Part shown: piece by piece, positions 26,550 to 35,541 of the stretch | Position numbering within the stretch: position 1 is the first letter of the stretch | Layout: each line of letters opens with the position of its first letter | Assembly (NCBI RefSeq): GCF_022601715.1 | Contig: NZ_JAKVIM010000002.1 | Span: 124,001 to 188,000, forward strand | Length of the DNA stretch: 64,000 bases | From: Acinetobacter zhairuonensis | GTDB taxonomy: Bacteria; Pseudomonadota; Gammaproteobacteria; Pseudomonadales; Moraxellaceae | Reading direction: 5' to 3' | Translations under genes and position numbers: made by a program | The notes under the pieces: generated by a model | What the model was told of the DNA's origin: nothing | The model's input: only the letters and a program-made list of their open reading frames with translations | Database searches by the model: none

Positions 26550-28949
26550 ATGAAGTTTGAACGTGGCATAGGATTATTCGCCCTTATTTTCTCCATATTG
26601 GTTATTGGTACTTTTCTCGCATTTAGTTTCTACTTAATTCGACTAGACAATATCGTTAGAGAAAAATTTGAAGGTAAGCGCTGGGATATTCCTGCAAAGG
26701 TTTTTGCTCGTCCGCTAGAAATTTATACCAATGCACCTGTAAGTCAAAAGGACTTTAATCAGGAGCTGAAGCTATTGGGTTATAAAAATACGGATAGCTA
26801 TGCGAAATCAGGCAGCTATGTGAGCTCGGGAGATACTTTATTTGTTCATACCCGTGGCTTTGACTTCGGTGATAGTGTTGAACCTGAACAAGTTTTAAAA
26901 GTCAGTTTTACCAATGACCAAATTAGTGAAGTGAGTGCAACCAAGCCTTCTTCAACAGGCATTGCACGTTTAGAGCCTTTATTGATTGGTGGTATTTACC
27001 CACAACACAATGAAGACCGCGTGCTGATTAAACTCTCCAATGTGCCAAAACCTTTAATTGAAGCCCTAATTGCAACGGAAGACCGTAACTTCTATAAGCA
27101 TCATGGTATTTCGGTACGTGGTACGGCGCGCGCAGTGGTCAGTAATATCACGGGTGGTAAACGTCAAGGTGGTTCAACCTTGACCCAACAGTTGGTAAAA
27201 AATTTCTACTTAAGCCCAGAACGCACTTTAAAACGCAAGGTCAATGAAGCCTTAATGGCATTATTGGTCGAACTCCATTACGACAAAGATGAAATTCTTG
27301 AAGCGTATTTAAATGAAGTGAATTTAGGACAAAACGGTAACTATTCGATTAATGGTTATGGTTTGGCTTCACAATTCTATTTTGGTTTACCACTGCGTGA
27401 ATTGAATATTTCACAGCAAGCCTATTTGGTTGGCTTAGTTCAAGGTCCTTCATTATTCAATCCTTGGCGCAATCCTGAAGGCGCAAAGAAACGTCGCGAT
27501 ATCGTATTGAACAACATGTTGGTGATGGGCTATTTAACTCAGGAACAATATGAACGCGAAATTGCACGACCACTGAATGTGTTAGCTAAACCGACTTTAG
27601 GTCCTGCGCGTTTCCCAGATTTCCTTGATATTGTGCGCCGTCAATTACGCACGGAATATCAAGAATCTGATTTAACCAACCAAGGTTTAAAAATTTTCAC
27701 TACACTTGATCCAGTTGCACAAACCAATATTCAAACTGCCTTTAAGAGTTCGGTTGAGCGCTTAACAAAGAATAATCCAAAGCGCTTAAATGATTTACAA
27801 GGTGCTGTCTTGGTTTCACACCCTGAAAACGGTGAATTGGTCGCAGCTGTTGGCTCTACCCAAGACTTTACTGGATTTAACCGTGCCATTGATGCCAAAC
27901 GCCAAGTCGGTTCATTGCTTAAACCTGTAATTTATCTCAGTGCGATTGAGTCTGGACGTTACAACTGGGCAAGCCCGATCCAAGATAGTTACATCAACAT
28001 TCCAAGTGATGGAAAGTCTTGGACACCGAAAAACTATAGTGGCGGTGAACATGGTGTCGTGCCTATGGTACAAGCCTTATCCAATTCTTATAACCTGTCT
28101 GCGGTGCGTTTAGGACAAGAGTTCGGTGTTTCGACCTTTAGTAATCATCTGAAAAAATTTGGAGTGACTTCCAATATTCCAACCTACCCTTCCATCTTCT
28201 TGGGCGCGGTAGATATGTCGCCGATGGAAGTCATGAGTATTTATGGCAACTTTGCTACGGGTGGTTTCAAGTACCCAATTAAGTCCATCCGTTCTGTGGT
28301 TGATTCAAATGGTCGCGTGTTGGAACGTTATAGTTTAACCGTACAACAAACCATTGACCCTGCGGCTGCCTATATTGTGAATTATGGTTTACAACAGGTG
28401 ATGAATTCAGGTACAGGGCGTTCTGCTTACAATACCTTGCCGAGTTCACTAAAACTTGCTGGTAAATCTGGAACCACCAATGATACCCGCGACTCATGGT
28501 TCGCTGGCTACTCAGGTAATTATCTCAGTGTTGTTTGGCTGGGTCTGGATGACAATAAAGTCACAGGACTCACAGGTTCTTCAGGGGCATTGCCTGTATG
28601 GACCAACGTAATGAGCCAATTACGTCAAAAGCCAGTCAATTTACGTCAAACCGACGATGTGCAATGGCAATGGATCGATAGTGGCTCAGGCAACTTATCG
28701 GCTCAGGGTTGTGAGGGTGCATTGTATATACCGTTATTAAGGAGTGCTGTACCACGTCGTGCTACAGCATGCGGCTTTCCTCACTACCAAGTGGAACCAG
28801 TTTACACACCTGATACGGAAATGAACCAGAACCCATCTGCTCAACCCGATAGTATGGACAACTATATCCGCGAAAGTGAAAATGACATGCAAAATGACTT
28901 GGATCAAAATTCAGGGCGTGTCATTTCAAGTGGAAGTTATGCTAACTAA
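26550..28949 (+). CDS. mrcB: Penicillin-binding protein 1B (bifunctional transglycosylase/transpeptidase)
   Basis: A 799-residue class A PBP that polymerises and crosslinks peptidoglycan at the periplasmic face of the inner membrane. One N-terminal helix (residues 7-27) precedes a UB2H-like domain. The GT51 transglycosylase comes next, with its catalytic Glu in ATEDRNFYKHHG and GGSTLTQQLVKNFYLSPERT. The transpeptidase domain carries SLLK (nucleophile), SNSYN and KSGTT. The UB2H domain normally contacts a lipoprotein activator. The next gene, 10 bp downstream, encodes just such a candidate. Confidence 0.95.
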   Translation: MKFERGIGLFALIFSILVIGTFLAFSFYLIRLDNIVREKFEGKRWDIPAKVFARPLEIYTNAPVSQKDFNQELKLLGYKNTDSYAKSGSYVSSGDTLFVHTRGFDFGDSVEPEQVLKVSFTNDQISEVSATKPSSTGIARLEPLLIGGIYPQHNEDRVLIKLSNVPKPLIEALIATEDRNFYKHHGISVRGTARAVVSNITGGKRQGGSTLTQQLVKNFYLSPERTLKRKVNEALMALLVELHYDKDEILEAYLNEVNLGQNGNYSINGYGLASQFYFGLPLRELNISQQAYLVGLVQGPSLFNPWRNPEGAKKRRDIVLNNMLVMGYLTQEQYEREIARPLNVLAKPTLGPARFPDFLDIVRRQLRTEYQESDLTNQGLKIFTTLDPVAQTNIQTAFKSSVERLTKNNPKRLNDLQGAVLVSHPENGELVAAVGSTQDFTGFNRAIDAKRQVGSLLKPVIYLSAIESGRYNWASPIQDSYINIPSDGKSWTPKNYSGGEHGVVPMVQALSNSYNLSAVRLGQEFGVSTFSNHLKKFGVTSNIPTYPSIFLGAVDMSPMEVMSIYGNFATGGFKYPIKSIRSVVDSNGRVLERYSLTVQQTIDPAAAYIVNYGLQQVMNSGTGRSAYNTLPSSLKLAGKSGTTNDTRDSWFAGYSGNYLSVVWLGLDDNKVTGLTGSSGALPVWTNVMSQLRQKPVNLRQTDDVQWQWIDSGSGNLSAQGCEGALYIPLLRSAVPRRATACGFPHYQVEPVYTPDTEMNQNPSAQPDSMDNYIRESENDMQNDLDQNSGRVISSGSYAN

Positions 28950-28959
28950 GGACTAATCA

Positions 28960-29514
28960 TTGCTTATGCTGAGACCCATTCTATTTTCTGCTGCTGTACT
29001 GGCTTTGGTCGGCTGCCAAAGCCTACCAAAACCTGAAAGCGCTAAACCTGCCGAAACAGTAGAGAAGCCTAAAACAGAACCCTCAAAATCTTCAGGTGTG
29101 GTGATTACACCGTATGAGCAACCTGAAATTAAGCGGCAGAAATTGCAAGTGGTTGTGCCTGAGCAAAAGCCACAGCAAAAATTTGAAGATGGGCGTTCAC
29201 TGCCTGCCTTTAAACAACTGATGCAACAAACGCAAACAGCTTATCAACAAGGGCGCTGGAATGATGCGGAAGCAGCTGCATTACGCGCACAACGTATCGC
29301 ACCGCAAGCAGCTGAAACCTATTTATTTTTAGCTTTAGTTGCCAATCAGAAAAACCAGCCTGCCAATGCAGAAGCATTGGCACGTCGTGGTTTAAGCTAT
29401 GCACAAACACAAGCGATGAAAAAGCAACTTTGGTTAGCTATTGCCAAAGCAGGTCAAAAACAAAATAATGCTAAAACCGTTCAACAAGCACAGCAGGCAT
29501 TAAAATCACTTTAA
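28960..29514 (+). CDS. lpoP: TPR lipoprotein, probable PBP1b activator (LpoP-like)
   Basis: A 184-residue outer-membrane lipoprotein candidate. The signal sequence ends LALVGC with the lipidated Cys near residue 19. A Pro/Lys/Glu-rich linker runs to about residue 75, then two TPR-like repeats (AYQQGRWNDAEAAALRAQRI, TYLFLALVANQKNQPANAEA). Position directly after mrcB plus lipoprotein-linker-TPR order matches LpoP, described as the PBP1b activator in Pseudomonas and predicted in Acinetobacter. AAGGA seven bases before the TTG at 28960 makes that the likely start, although an ATG lies two codons on. Confidence 0.8.
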   Translation: MLMLRPILFSAAVLALVGCQSLPKPESAKPAETVEKPKTEPSKSSGVVITPYEQPEIKRQKLQVVVPEQKPQQKFEDGRSLPAFKQLMQQTQTAYQQGRWNDAEAAALRAQRIAPQAAETYLFLALVANQKNQPANAEALARRGLSYAQTQAMKKQLWLAIAKAGQKQNNAKTVQQAQQALKSL

Positions 29515-29551
29515 TGCACTGCGCTGCTCATTTTGACTTCGTTATAACTTA

Positions 29552-30451
29552 TTAAATAAATCGAATGCCCGCTATCCCATAAGCATGATGTGATTGCGCC
29601 TCTGGTAACAGCTCCGCCTGCATACCACCCAAGCCAAATACTGGAATGTCGACCTGTTGTGCATATTCTTGAAAAAGTGCCCAGCCCAGAGGAACAACGT
29701 CTGGATGGGTCGCTGTTGCCAAGACAGGACTTAATATCATCGCGTCACAACCAATATTTTGAGCATGTTGCATGGCTACCAAATCATGACAAGCTGCAAT
29801 AAAACGCAAGCCTACAGGTAAATCTCCTCGCTTTAACGCCATAAGCTGATGCTGTTTTAAATGTACCGCTGCTACATTTTTCTGCATCGGTAAAGTCAGT
29901 TGTTGCCATGCTGTAATGTTGATAATCAAATTGGCAGCAAGTTCTGGCGCTAATTGTTCCAAAGTTTCTACATCAGCCGCCTGATGTTCAACTCGCCAAT
30001 AAAGGAGTTGTTGCGGTTTGAGCTGCTCAAGATCATTCAAATGCTCAGAGATTTTAATTTGTGTCGGCCAGTATAGGCGTTGCAAAATACGAAAATTAGC
30101 TTTGGGAAAATTCAGATTTAGCAGCTCGGCTCTGCTGTACCATGTCCATGGTTGCTGAATTTCATTTAATAACTCTGCGGGTACAGCGGCTTGAAATAAA
30201 TGCAGATTCACCACGACATCATCATATTCATGACAAATCACATCAAATGCATGCCAGTCTTTGAGTCCAACACCAACTTCTTCATACACCTCACGGCGAC
30301 AAGCCTCTACAGGGGTTTCATTCGCTTCGACTTTTCCACCTGGAAACTCGTGCTTATTGCCCTGATGTTGTTCGGCACCGCGCCAGCCCACCAAGACTTT
30401 ATTTTGATGCAGTAATATGGCAATTGCGACATGAATGTTCGGCTTGGACAT
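29552..30451 (-). CDS. Nudix hydrolase (MutT-like) fused to a ThiE-like domain
   Basis: A 299-residue two-domain protein. Residues 1-130 are a Nudix hydrolase with a full Nudix box (GGKVEANETPVEACRREVYEEVGV), resembling 8-oxo-dGTP diphosphatase. Residues from about 150 resemble thiamine-phosphate synthase (GLRFIAACHDLVAMQHAQNI, GCDAMILSPVLATATHPDV, VFGLGGM). This MutT/ThiE fusion is known in several gammaproteobacteria, and the role of its second half is unclear. The frame is open from 30466, but GGAA six bases before the ATG at 30451 supports the start used. Confidence 0.88.
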   Translation of the reverse strand: MSKPNIHVAIAILLHQNKVLVGWRGAEQHQGNKHEFPGGKVEANETPVEACRREVYEEVGVGLKDWHAFDVICHEYDDVVVNLHLFQAAVPAELLNEIQQPWTWYSRAELLNLNFPKANFRILQRLYWPTQIKISEHLNDLEQLKPQQLLYWRVEHQAADVETLEQLAPELAANLIINITAWQQLTLPMQKNVAAVHLKQHQLMALKRGDLPVGLRFIAACHDLVAMQHAQNIGCDAMILSPVLATATHPDVVPLGWALFQEYAQQVDIPVFGLGGMQAELLPEAQSHHAYGIAGIRFI

Positions 30452-30524
30452 AGAGAGTTCCATCACTTTAAAGTGCTATAAGTGTAAGTAATTTTAGTTT
30501 TTTTATAAATTGCAAAAATTCCCG

Positions 30525-30558
30525 TTGACAGACCTATTCGATAATGATTATCATTTAA
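30525..30558 (+). promoter_or_regulatory. hemP promoter with overlapping Fur box
   Basis: A -35 TTGACA at 30525-30530 and a -10-like TATCAT at 30549-30554 are 18 bp apart. The sequence GATAATGATTATCATTTAA at 30540-30558 matches 15 of 19 bases of the Fur consensus and covers the -10 element. Iron-replete repression is therefore expected. Confidence 0.82.
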
Positions 30559-30591
30559 ATCACTCGAGAATACACCACGGAGCCAACAAAA

Positions 30592-30762
30592 ATGAATGCA
30601 CCATTTAGCCTTTTTACCCGTAATACTGAATCAGCACACGCACTGCCTATGCTACATTCGAATAATCTTTTTGCACTTGGGCGTGAAATTCGCATCATGC
30701 ATGCAGGTGAAGAATATCGCCTACGTTTAACTCGGAATAATCGACTTATTCTCACGAAATAA
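30592..30762 (+). CDS. hemP: Hemin uptake protein HemP
   Basis: A 56-residue protein of the HemP family. The conserved C-terminal half reads LFALGREIRIMHAGEEYRLR followed by LTRNNRLILTK, the family signature. HemP proteins are linked to haem uptake; in Burkholderia HemP acts as a regulator of haem-receptor expression. The ATG has GGAG nine bases upstream. A Fur box covers the promoter and a terminator follows, so it is a stand-alone iron-regulated gene with no haem receptor adjacent. Confidence 0.9.
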   Translation: MNAPFSLFTRNTESAHALPMLHSNNLFALGREIRIMHAGEEYRLRLTRNNRLILTK

Positions 30763-30798
30763 AAATAATACAAACCGATAATAACAAACGTGGGAACT

Positions 30799-30827
30799 AG
30801 CAGTATGTCAGCGCGTACTGCTTTTTT
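30799..30827 (+). terminator. Intrinsic terminator of hemP
   Basis: AGCAGTA/TACTGCT stem with a ten-base loop and a run of Ts, 36 nt past the hemP stop. Confidence 0.75.
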
Positions 30828-30856
30828 AGCTTAGGCAAGAATTAAATTGATATAAC

Positions 30857-32212
30857 TTAGCGAGCTAATGTCTTTATATTCTTAAAATATAGTTCGACTT
30901 TTAAACCACCGTAAGTTGAAGCTGAAAAAATCATTTCTGCCTGATGTAACTGCATAATTTTCTTGCAAATAGACAAGCCTAAACCCGAACCTGTGGTTTT
31001 AGTGCCTAAAGCCCGATAAAAACGCTCACCTAAACGAGAGATCAACGCTTGATCCAGACCCTGCCCTTCATTTTCTATACATAAATAGACCTGCTGTTGC
31101 CTGATTGTCGCTGTTAAATATACCGTCCCATTTAACGGACTGTAACGAATGGCATTATCTAAAAAATTACGCAAACATGTCGCCATGAGTTCTGAATTAA
31201 CCTCAATCCATGCAGGCTCCAGTTTAGTCTCTAGCCTGACTTGCTTTTGCTGCCTAAAGATCTCCAGACTGTTCCACACCTCTATCGCCAATTCGCTTAA
31301 ATCCAGTTGAGATTGCGGTAGATCCGCTGTTTCAGTTGGATCTAGCCGTGCTAACACAAGTAAATTCTCCAACACTTGTGTACCTCGACGCACATCTTGC
31401 TGAATCAGTTGTAATTCCTGAGTAAATTGTGGCTGATCTTGAAATTTTCGTTGTAAAACCTGCAAACGTAATTGAATTGCCGAAAGTGGTGAGCGTAATT
31501 CATGAGAAGCATCTGCGGTAAAACGCTGTTCTGCCAGCAGTGACTGTTGTAAGCGATTTAATAATTGATTCAGTTGTAAAACAATGGGTTGTAATTCTTC
31601 AATCTCCGGCTCACTGCTTTGAATAGGAGTTAAATCTTGCGCACTTTTATTGGATATTTTTTGCGATAAAATCTGCATGACTTTAAACTGACGCCCAATC
31701 GCAAAATAAGCAAACAACCACTGCAACAGCCACAACGCAATTAACAACAATCCATAAATCAGAAAACTACTCAACGCTTCTTCGAAACGGATTTTAAGTG
31801 GCTGATAAATCACGACCTGCATGCCCGTTTCAGAATCTAAAGTCTGGTAACTGCGCCAGAATTGCTGCTGATACCAGACATAATCAAAATGATCATGCCG
31901 TTGATGAGAAACATCGATGATAGGCTCTAAGTCAAAGTTTTCCGATTGCGCCAAAAGTTGCTGTTGATCTCGCAATTGATATTGCAGATCAAATTCTTCG
32001 CTGAGATGTGTAATTTGGGATTGATCCGCAGATTTCTGATCTTGCATCAATAAAGCATCTGCAATTTCATCCATAAGTTCATCTTGAAGATTCATGCTTT
32101 GATAGAGAGCAATTCCGACCAACAAAACAAAAGCAATCGAACCTGCTGCAACTGAACTCAGCACCGTTGTTTTCACTAATTTCTTTTGTAGCGAGATCGC
32201 CTTGATCGACAT
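30857..32212 (-). CDS. qseC: Sensor histidine kinase, QseC-like
   Basis: A 451-residue two-component sensor. A membrane helix near residues 15-37 and another near 150-170 flank a periplasmic sensor region of about 110 residues. The HisKA domain holds ADASHELRSPLSAIQ with the phosphorylated His. The ATPase domain has the N box in NFLDNAIRYSP, then NEGQGLD and GSGLGLSICKKI. The gene starts one base after the end of the response regulator gene, so the pair is translationally coupled. Context (ygiW-like gene upstream) favours QseC over PmrB, but the signal is unknown. Confidence 0.85.
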   Translation of the reverse strand: MSIKAISLQKKLVKTTVLSSVAAGSIAFVLLVGIALYQSMNLQDELMDEIADALLMQDQKSADQSQITHLSEEFDLQYQLRDQQQLLAQSENFDLEPIIDVSHQRHDHFDYVWYQQQFWRSYQTLDSETGMQVVIYQPLKIRFEEALSSFLIYGLLLIALWLLQWLFAYFAIGRQFKVMQILSQKISNKSAQDLTPIQSSEPEIEELQPIVLQLNQLLNRLQQSLLAEQRFTADASHELRSPLSAIQLRLQVLQRKFQDQPQFTQELQLIQQDVRRGTQVLENLLVLARLDPTETADLPQSQLDLSELAIEVWNSLEIFRQQKQVRLETKLEPAWIEVNSELMATCLRNFLDNAIRYSPLNGTVYLTATIRQQQVYLCIENEGQGLDQALISRLGERFYRALGTKTTGSGLGLSICKKIMQLHQAEMIFSASTYGGLKVELYFKNIKTLAR

Positions 32213-32878
32213 TTATGGCTCCTGATTCATTCGGTAACCCAAGCCCCGAACCGTTCTAATGTACCCAGCACCAATCTTCTTACGCAGTTGATAAATAAAG
32301 ACCTCAATGGCATTACTCTCAATTTCCTCGCCCCATGCATAAAGAGACTCTTCCAACTGCTCACGTGTCACAATATGCTCAGGCTTTTGCATCAATTTAT
32401 ATAAGATCTGGAATTCTTTGGCTGTCAGATTTATCACTTGTCCATCTTGATGCGCGACTTTAGCTTGCGGGTCGAGCTGCAAATTGGCAAAAGTTAAATA
32501 CGGTCCTATAGACGCTTGTTGCTGTAAGCGCAATTGAGCCCGAACACGGGCAGATAGCTCTTCTAAACTAAAAGGTTTGACCAAATAATCATTGGCACCT
32601 AAATCTAAGCCTTCAACTCGGTCATGAATACTGTCGCGCGCAGTAATAAAAATTACAGGAACTCCCTGCTGACGAGTTCTGATGGTTTTTAGGATGTCAT
32701 CCCCTGTGGCTTGCGGTAAACCTCGATCCAGCAAAATACAATCATAGTGATGCTGTGCCACAGCATGTATAGCATAGTCACCTCGATCAACCCAATCGAC
32801 ACTATACCCATCCATTTCTAACCAATCTTTTATACTTTCAGCTTGAGAGGCATCATCTTCGGCTAATAATATTCGCAT
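32213..32878 (-). CDS. qseB: OmpR-family response regulator, QseB-like
   Basis: A 221-residue regulator. The receiver domain (MRILLAEDDASQAESIKDWL) carries the phospho-acceptor Asp in DCILLDRGLP, then the Thr in FITARD and Lys in YLVKPF. The C-terminal winged helix ends with RTVRGLGYRMNQ. It acts as a DNA-binding transcription factor phosphorylated by the adjacent kinase. It lies downstream of the BOF-family gene, but a perfect hairpin separates the two. Confidence 0.9.
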   Translation of the reverse strand: MRILLAEDDASQAESIKDWLEMDGYSVDWVDRGDYAIHAVAQHHYDCILLDRGLPQATGDDILKTIRTRQQGVPVIFITARDSIHDRVEGLDLGANDYLVKPFSLEELSARVRAQLRLQQQASIGPYLTFANLQLDPQAKVAHQDGQVINLTAKEFQILYKLMQKPEHIVTREQLEESLYAWGEEIESNAIEVFIYQLRKKIGAGYIRTVRGLGYRMNQEP

Positions 32879-32931
32879 CTAGTACTCACATCGCATATGC
32901 TCATTCAGCATGCCTTGATCTGGTTTTACAT

Positions 32932-32962
32932 GCAAAAGCCACATGATATATGTGGCTTTTGC
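32932..32962. terminator. Perfect hairpin between the ygiW-like gene and qseB
   Basis: GCAAAAGCCACAT and ATGTGGCTTTTGC form a perfect 13-bp inverted repeat around GATAT, 15 nt past the stop of the ygiW-like gene. The A/T tracts lie inside the stem, so it can act as a terminator or attenuator in either direction. It would limit read-through from ygiW into qseBC. Confidence 0.7.
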
Positions 32963-32977
32963 TGAATTACTGATAAC

Positions 32978-33340
32978 TTAAAACTTGACGCTATCTACAT
33001 CAATTTCAACCCGCTTTGCTAGACGATAATCGATATCAACCTCACCTATGAGAGTGACAGGCGTTTTAGCGGAGATCGGTTGACCACGCCATAATTCATC
33101 ATCAATTTCCACGGTGATGGTTCCAGTCGAATCTCGGAACTGGTATTTCTCATCCCCCAGTGCTTTTTCCACAAAACCCTTCAGTTGCACAGGAGTCTGG
33201 TCTTTTAAACTCAGTGCTTGCTTGACCGCGATCTGGGTAGGTGCAATCGCCTGTTGATTCACAGCAGTATTGGCAATCGCAAAACCGCTCAGGCTACCAA
33301 GCGCAAGAGTCATAACCGTCATTTTTGTATATTGTTTCAT
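32978..33340 (-). CDS. ygiW: YgiW/YdeI-family periplasmic OB-fold (BOF) protein
   Basis: A 120-residue protein with a signal peptide (MKQYTKMTVMTLALGSLSGFAIA), then a bacterial OB-fold domain: IAVKQALSLKDQTPVQLKGF, YQFRDSTGTITVEIDDELWRG and VTLIGEVDIDYRLAKRVEID. Members are stress-tolerance proteins, and in E. coli ygiW is next to qseBC, which matches the order here. The frame is open far upstream to 33487, but GAGGGCG before the ATG at 33340 and the signal peptide decide the start. Confidence 0.9.
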   Translation of the reverse strand: MKQYTKMTVMTLALGSLSGFAIANTAVNQQAIAPTQIAVKQALSLKDQTPVQLKGFVEKALGDEKYQFRDSTGTITVEIDDELWRGQPISAKTPVTLIGEVDIDYRLAKRVEIDVDSVKF

Positions 33341-33530
33341 TACTTCGCCCTCATATTCATGTCTTGATTTGCTTAAAGTGATTAAAACAGAACTACATGA
33401 GTTGAATCTTAAGATATGATGTGTCCAATCCTCAAAATTTAAAGCCCTGATGGATCTCAAGTTTATTGTCGAACTTTCGGGATGCAACCGATTGAATACA
33501 AACCGTTTAAGATTGTTGTTAATGCTGGAA

Positions 33531-35288
33531 TTAATTTAATGGAACCACCCGCAACACTTCCTCTAAAGTGGTCATACCTGCCATCACCTTACGCGCACCA
33601 GCAATCCTTAACGGTTCAATGCCTTCTTTTTTCGCCTGTTGACGTAATTCAGTCAGATTTGCATTCGCACCTATCAATTGCTTAGTGGTTAAGCTGAGTG
33701 GCATGAACTCATAAATCCCGACTCGCCCTTTATAACCTGTATGTCGACAAGCTTCACATCCTACAGCGCTATACACTTTTTCAGGCATTTCCATGATGTA
33801 GTCAAACGTGAGATGTTCCCATTCATTTTCATTGATCTGGCTTTCTTGCTTACAATGCGGACAAAGTTTACGTACCAAACGCTGCGCCAGTACACCCAGA
33901 ATGGTCGCTGCGGTTAAAAAGGGTTGCACGCCAAGATCATGCAAACGAGTTAAACTTGAAGGGGCATCATTAGTATGCAAAGTCGAGAGGACCAAGTGAC
34001 CTGTCAGCGCAGCTTGAATCGCCATGTTTGCAGTATCGTGATCACGAATTTCCCCCACCATAATAATGTCTGGATCCTGACGCATTAAAGCGCGCACACC
34101 ATCGGCAAAACCCAAATCAATTGCGGTATTGACCTGCATTTGGTTAAAGCTCGGTTCGAGCATTTCAATCGGGTCTTCGATGGTACAGACATTGACTTGG
34201 TCGGTTGCCAATTGCTTCATGGAAGAATATAAGGTCGTAGTTTTACCTGAACCCGTCGGTCCTGTAACCAGAATAATGCCATGACTATGCGCCGTCAGGC
34301 TTTGCCATTCATTGAATAAATTGCCTTCAAAACCGAGCTGTTCAAAACTACGAACCAGTACCTCTGGATCAAAAATACGCATCACCAGCTTTTCACCAAA
34401 AGCTGTCGGCAAGGTCGATAAACGTAATTCCGTTTCCTGACCTTTTGGCGTACGGGTTTTTAAACGACCATCTTGTGGCTTACGCTTTTCGGCTACATTC
34501 ATGCGACCTAAAATCTTGATTCGAGAAATGACAGCCGTGAGCGTATTGGCAGGCATGTTATAAATGGTATGCAGCACACCATCGATACGGAAGCGTACCT
34601 TCCCCGTATCTTTACGCGGTTCCATATGAATATCACTGGCACTTTGTTCAAAAGCAAACTGTAAAATCCAGTCCACCAGTTTCACAATATGCTGATCATT
34701 GGCATCAGGGTTTTGTGTATCCCCCAATTGTAATAAGGCTTCTACCCCTTTGTTTTCCCGATCATACGCACTGGACTTGAGTGAGTTTGAAACTGCACGA
34801 CTGACCTGATAATACTCAACCAAATAACGCTGTAATTGATCTGGACTGAGCAGTACCCGTTGAATCTTTTTAGGCAGCAAACTGCGTTCTAAATTACTCA
34901 CCCACTCGGTTTTATACGGTTGATCAGTGGCAATTAAAACTTCATCTAGTTTCACTTCGACAGCAAGAATGCGGTTACGGACAGCAAATTCTTGAGACAT
35001 AACATTGGTCAGTGCTGCGACATCGGCTTTTAATGGATCAATCACATATAAAGGCAATGCAGATTTATCGGCTAGCCATTGCATTAATCGATTCAGAGAC
35101 AAGGTTGCTTGAGGATAGAGTTGATCTTTTAAATTAAAATTTGCAATCCACTGTAAAGGATGCCATTTCAGTTGCTCTCTTTGACGATGGGTCGTTTGAA
35201 CTAATAATTTTTCGCGCTCATCAATGCGTCCATCTTTAAATAATTGGTCTAAACACCATGTGGTATCAATTTCAAAATTAAAATTCAT
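33531..35288 (-). CDS. GspE/PilB-type secretion ATPase, stand-alone
   Basis: A 585-residue type II secretion or type IV pilus assembly ATPase. The N-terminal domain is followed by SASDIHMEPRKD and VRFRIDG, then Walker A GPTGSGKTTT, the Asp box TIEDPIE, Walker B RQDPDIIMVGEIRD and the His box GHLVLSTLHTND. A zinc-binding pair CPHC...CEACRHTGYKGR follows. It drives assembly of a pseudopilus or pilus from the cytosolic side. No gsp or pil genes flank it, so its partners are elsewhere. The ATG at 35288 is preferred over the one at 35303. Confidence 0.88.
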   Translation of the reverse strand: MNFNFEIDTTWCLDQLFKDGRIDEREKLLVQTTHRQREQLKWHPLQWIANFNLKDQLYPQATLSLNRLMQWLADKSALPLYVIDPLKADVAALTNVMSQEFAVRNRILAVEVKLDEVLIATDQPYKTEWVSNLERSLLPKKIQRVLLSPDQLQRYLVEYYQVSRAVSNSLKSSAYDRENKGVEALLQLGDTQNPDANDQHIVKLVDWILQFAFEQSASDIHMEPRKDTGKVRFRIDGVLHTIYNMPANTLTAVISRIKILGRMNVAEKRKPQDGRLKTRTPKGQETELRLSTLPTAFGEKLVMRIFDPEVLVRSFEQLGFEGNLFNEWQSLTAHSHGIILVTGPTGSGKTTTLYSSMKQLATDQVNVCTIEDPIEMLEPSFNQMQVNTAIDLGFADGVRALMRQDPDIIMVGEIRDHDTANMAIQAALTGHLVLSTLHTNDAPSSLTRLHDLGVQPFLTAATILGVLAQRLVRKLCPHCKQESQINENEWEHLTFDYIMEMPEKVYSAVGCEACRHTGYKGRVGIYEFMPLSLTTKQLIGANANLTELRQQAKKEGIEPLRIAGARKVMAGMTTLEEVLRVVPLN

Positions 35289-35541
35289 TGTTCTAAGCCT
35301 CAATGTCTAGCAACACTATAACAGACTTTATTTACCCATTGTTTATTGGCTTTTCATCGATAAAACAAGGAGTAATATCTTAATCTCCCTATATTTAAAT
35401 CTGAGGACCAGCTTTATCCAGCTCAGCGTTTTTGACATGAAATATGGTATAAAGTAGGAAATATATTCAATATGCTTATGATTAAAAATAATCCAAACAT
35501 TCAATAAAATTACACTGGCTCATAAAAGGTTTTCATACAAA

